From Prostheceraeus crozeri (lineage: Eukaryota; Platyhelminthes; Polycladida; Euryleptidae): a stretch of 64,000 nucleotides of DNA. A program made the position numbers and the translations under genes. The stretch covers positions 1-64,000 of the forward strand of contig CAJQUW010016896.1 in the NCBI GenBank assembly GCA_907163375.1, read 5' to 3'. The notes beneath the pieces are model-generated. The model was not told where the DNA came from. It made no database searches and was given only the letters and a program-made list of their open reading frames with translations. The stretch's first letter is position 1. Each line of letters begins with the position of its first letter. Below, piece after piece: positions 60,781 to 64,000 of this stretch.

Positions 60781-60990
60781 TACTTCATTTCTTTGGTTTT
60801 GTCGACTGCTTTATTCAAGTTGTGGACTCTACAAAGACATGGCGCCATCGTCTGGTCAGGGAATCGGACCACAGTCGGCGGTGGGAATCCATTCCATTTC
60901 ACATACAGTTTACATGCTAATTTATCTCCATCAAGAATGACAGAGAAACCCGCATTGCTGACATGACACAAAAATGGAATGTTCACTCAC

Positions 60991-61077
60991 CCGGATATAC
61001 TGCAACTCCAGTTGACAGTAAATCTAAATCAGCTCCGCCAGGTGGTTGTTTTCCAATCGTTGTAGTCAGCACTCCAT
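60991..61077 (-). CDS. Sec14-spectrin gene, exon 1 seen (N-terminal to Sec14)
   Basis: 87 bp between acceptor CTTTCTTCCTCAG and donor CCGG|GTGAGT, entered in phase 1 and left in phase 1. Its only open frame reads GVLTTTIGKQPPGGADLDLL then STGVAVYPG, which continues into GRTRHGTPIIVFPA of exon 2. The join STGVAVYPGGRTRHG parallels Trio's KVAYVSGGRDKRGG. The true first exon and promoter were not found and may lie outside the window. Confidence 0.82.
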
Positions 61078-61689
61078 CTGAGGAAGAAAGCAAACATCAA
61101 ACCTTCTTCTGTTGCACTCATGAAGAAGTCAAATGCAAGTGGTATGAGGGGTCGCACACAGGGCTAGAAGATTGTTTAAGGGGTTTAGTGGCCGTTTGCA
61201 CTACGGTGAGCTACAGATTGTAATTAGTTTAAGTTTTGTTTCATTTTAGGCAATCAGTGACAACACAGTGAAGATTATACAATCATTTAAAATGACTTAT
61301 CGATTGAGAATCAAACCTAATCGTCGAAATGCCTCAGCGGTGCGACTGCCACGAAGGCTGCAGAAGCACTTGATTGATGTTTATGTTAGGAACAAGTATA
61401 GCTTCACACACACACACACACGCCTACAGAATCTTCCTTGGTGGTATTCATGACTATAGCAGCGGCTTTCAGGCCCCTGGTATCACTATGAAGACGGTGT
61501 TGCTGCTGTCTGTCAGCGTTGATTGTCTTTAATATGACCATTCTGAGTTCTTGAAGACTCAAATTCAGTTTTTTAGTCGACCAAGCACCTACTTGTCTTG
61601 ATTTCGTGGATAATATTCGAATTCATTTTTTCGTGGCAGCTCTCCCTGGCACGAGACGTAAATCGTGAGGCCGAAACATAGTAATCCTT
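61078..61689. other. Sequence upstream of exon 1, nothing supported
   Basis: A CA-dinucleotide run lies at 61,409-61,423. No upstream exon could be supported. Confidence 0.4.
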
Positions 61690-62520
61690 TAGTTTTGCAA
61701 TTAGCAATTTAGTGAAATTTCGACGGGTAATTATTAAATATCACTTTCAGCATACTACTAGCAAATCGCCAAAGTTAATGTACCTGCAATAATTAATAAA
61801 TGCTGGTTTTTGCAAATAATCTACCTAAAGTTGGGAGAAAGAATAATTAAATATTGAACTGCATCCTCAGTTGAAAGATAGGAACAGACCTGAATAGCTG
61901 GCATTTCATCCAATATCAGGAATCATCAGCAGGCCTAGTTCACATCTCTCACAGGGAACAGACATGAAAAGCTGCCATTTCATCCAATATCAGGAATCAT
62001 CAGCAGGCCTAGTCTACATCTCTCAACATTGACACAACTCCCTATTTAAAGTTGCAGCCATGCCCGGGTAAATTCGAAATTTGTAATTAGCAAGTTAGTG
62101 AAATTTCGAAGGGCATTCGTTAAACATCACTTTAAACACACTACTGAAAAATCGCCTGCAATAATTAATAAATGCTGGTTTTTGCAAATAATCTACCTAA
62201 AGTTGGGAGAAAGAATAATTAAATATTGAGCTGCATCCTCAGGTGAAAGGTGAGAACAGACCTGAATAGCTGGCATTTCATCCAATATCAGGAATCATCA
62301 GCAGGCCTAGTCTACATCTCTCAACATTGACACAACTCCCTATTTGAAGTTGCAGCCATGCCCGGGTAAATTCGAAATTTGTAATTAGCAAGTTAGTGAA
62401 ATTTCGAAGGGCATTCGTTAAACATCACTTTAAACACACTACTGAAAAAATCGCCTGAAATAATTAATAATGCTGCTTTTTGTAATGCTGCACAATGCCT
62501 GCTGATGATTCCTCGAATTG
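61690..62520. repeat. Three-copy tandem repeat, about 305-bp unit
   Basis: Repeated landmarks are ATTAGCAAGTTAGTGAAATT, AACAGACCTGAATAGCTGGC and ATCAGGAATCATCAGCAGGC, at spacing near 305 bp, with a partial extra copy of the middle around 61,960. The copies are diverged by several percent. Non-coding. Confidence 0.85.
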
Positions 62521-64000
62521 GATGAAATAGCAGCTATTCAGGTCTATTTACAGTTTTCAACTGAGGACTGAACTCAATATTTAGCTTTTATTTAATTCGT
62601 CATATTCTTGAAGAATATCTAATTGACGGCAGCATTGTCGTCCATACATTATATACGCAACTTCCATGCATATATTTACGCAACTAGTCCATGATTGCTT
62701 CTCTATAGCATTCCACGAGTTAGATATCTTAAATGCCCAAGCACGTACGGTGATGATTATTTCAATCTAACGAGTTCGAATGCTATGATGAAGCAATCTC
62801 ATGCACGAGTTGCGTAGAGAATTTTATTTGACGACGTGCTATGATGATCAAGGACAGATTGTGATTGACATGTCTATGATGATCAACAGTATTTGAATAG
62901 AAATTTAGCATGGCCACTAGTGTAAATATCAATTCACAGATCTAGTCTATACTAAAGCAGGACAAGAGCACTCACAATTGGCATAGATTGCGCTCCTTTC
63001 CGTGTAGTGGAGTGAACATTATTTCCCGTGCGGGCAATAATCTGCTTTACATGTCAAATAAAGCGATAGGATCTACAAAGCAAGCACGGAGACGACTAAA
63101 TAAGTGAAGTCTTTTATAATTTTCCTAATACCCGGCTGATTTTGACTGCATAGAATTCTGTATGTTCATATTAATAGACATCCGTGGTGATATGATGATT
63201 TCTACATGCTCGCCATTCAGAATAGTCAATCTCACCTCATTATAGATGGTCGATTAGCCATTCTTTAACACGGTTAAAAGATGTCCTAGAAATTTGTAAC
63301 TCAGAAATACTTCGGAATAGAATACAGTGAAAATCTCTCGGCCAACGGCCTCAGTTTTTTTTACTGAATTCTGTGCCTATATTTCTGGTTAAAATCTCTC
63401 GGTCATCCTTACGGTCTTCTGACAGGACCAATACACTGATTCATGATGCATGCGATAATGTTTACAACAAGGATACTCGTATATTGGATAATATCGATCA
63501 TTGTGGTGCACATGAATATTACTGTTGTCACCGATGGAACAGTGGACTATTTTGCATGATACAAGGCTATTGTCTCACTTCATATTCGTCATGTTGTAAA
63601 ATGTTTGCAATTCACTTTTCACTTACCCTTCCTCAGGCATGGAGAGAACTTCCTTGTCGTTCATTCGATGATGTTGAATATGTCTGTATCTAGTCAATGC
63701 AATAAAAATTTACCATTTTCTATGTTATCCATTGACAAAGATTTTAGCATTGAATGACATGAAACCGTTTAACATTAGATATTTAGCATTACTTTTTCCC
63801 ATCACTTTTAGCCATAGAAGTTTCTATGGTATTGTATGCTATGGTATTCTATGCTTTTAGCTAAATGTCGCTCATGAGTTAGACTTCTATGCCAAAGATA
63901 TTCATTTCATGGATATCTTAGTTACATATCTCTGAAAATCTATGGCCTGATCTATTGATATGATCTGTTTTGAATGCAATTTGTATGGTTGTTCGCAGTG
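62521..64000. other. Right edge, nothing recognised
   Basis: Short frames only (including 63,373-63,693 plus) without domains. A fragment near 62,766 matches the duplicated unit at 1,148-1,220. Confidence 0.4.

Noticed and set aside
60780-60986. Open minus frame possibly an exon (VILDGDKLACKLYVKWNG...)
   Set aside because: Splice phases do not match exon 1, whereas exon 1 joins exon 2 directly in phase and homology. No domain recognised.
63373-63693. 106-codon plus frame near the right edge
   Set aside because: No recognisable domain or splice context; likely chance.

Overview
The window is invertebrate-metazoan genomic DNA: short GT-AG introns, a host gene split into small exons, and many transposon remnants (LINE, Penelope-like, hAT, mariner/Tc1, SINE, MITE, foldback) plus very long minisatellites. 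The species cannot be named from the sequence.

Host gene: at least eleven exons on the minus strand between 61,077 and 2,878 have matching splice phases and together give about 771 residues. The exons at 60,991-61,077, 55,548-55,774, 51,480-51,638 and 51,304-51,420 form a CRAL-TRIO/Sec14 domain of the Trio/Kalirin/SESTD1 kind. The exons at 27,824-27,984 down to 14,646-15,125 are spectrin-repeat-like. The exons at 7,963-8,148 and 2,878-3,207 form a tail, with a further terminal-type exon at 728-1,096. No DH-PH (RhoGEF) domain is seen. A signal-peptide CUB gene (19,032-19,772) lies inside one intron. Five minisatellites (units of about 70, 17, 29, 23 and 41 bp) each end within about 210 bp of an exon of this gene.

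Polinton/Maverick (31,410-50,911, about 19.5 kb): a virus-like element of the adintovirus type sits in the intron between the Sec14 and spectrin exons. It has 6-bp target-site duplications (CTTAAA on both sides), AG...CT ends and terminal inverted repeats of 724 and 791 bp that are nearly identical, so it looks whole and recent. Left-half genes are mostly on the minus strand: packaging ATPase, penton-like protein, a conserved hypothetical, protein-primed DNA polymerase B, a second membrane-anchored ATPase and a zinc-finger protein. Right-half genes are on the plus strand: fibre-like coiled coil, a 57-aa basic protein, a pVI-like amphipathic protein, the double-jelly-roll major capsid protein, an adenovirus pX-like protein and a phospholipase A2-integrase fusion. 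An adenain-like protease lies on the minus strand at the right. The two blocks diverge from an 89-bp gap at 43,268-43,356.

The most unusual feature is a family of short GC-rich hairpins (GGGCGAAGCCC, GACATCtcaGATGTC, GAACCttcGGTTC, GGAGCgaaGCTCC and relatives) spread through this AT-rich element. Some lie in frame inside polymerase, integrase and protease genes, some supply the natural stop codon or sit just after a gene, and some are in both terminal repeats. They look like a family of palindromic micro-elements carried by the Polinton.
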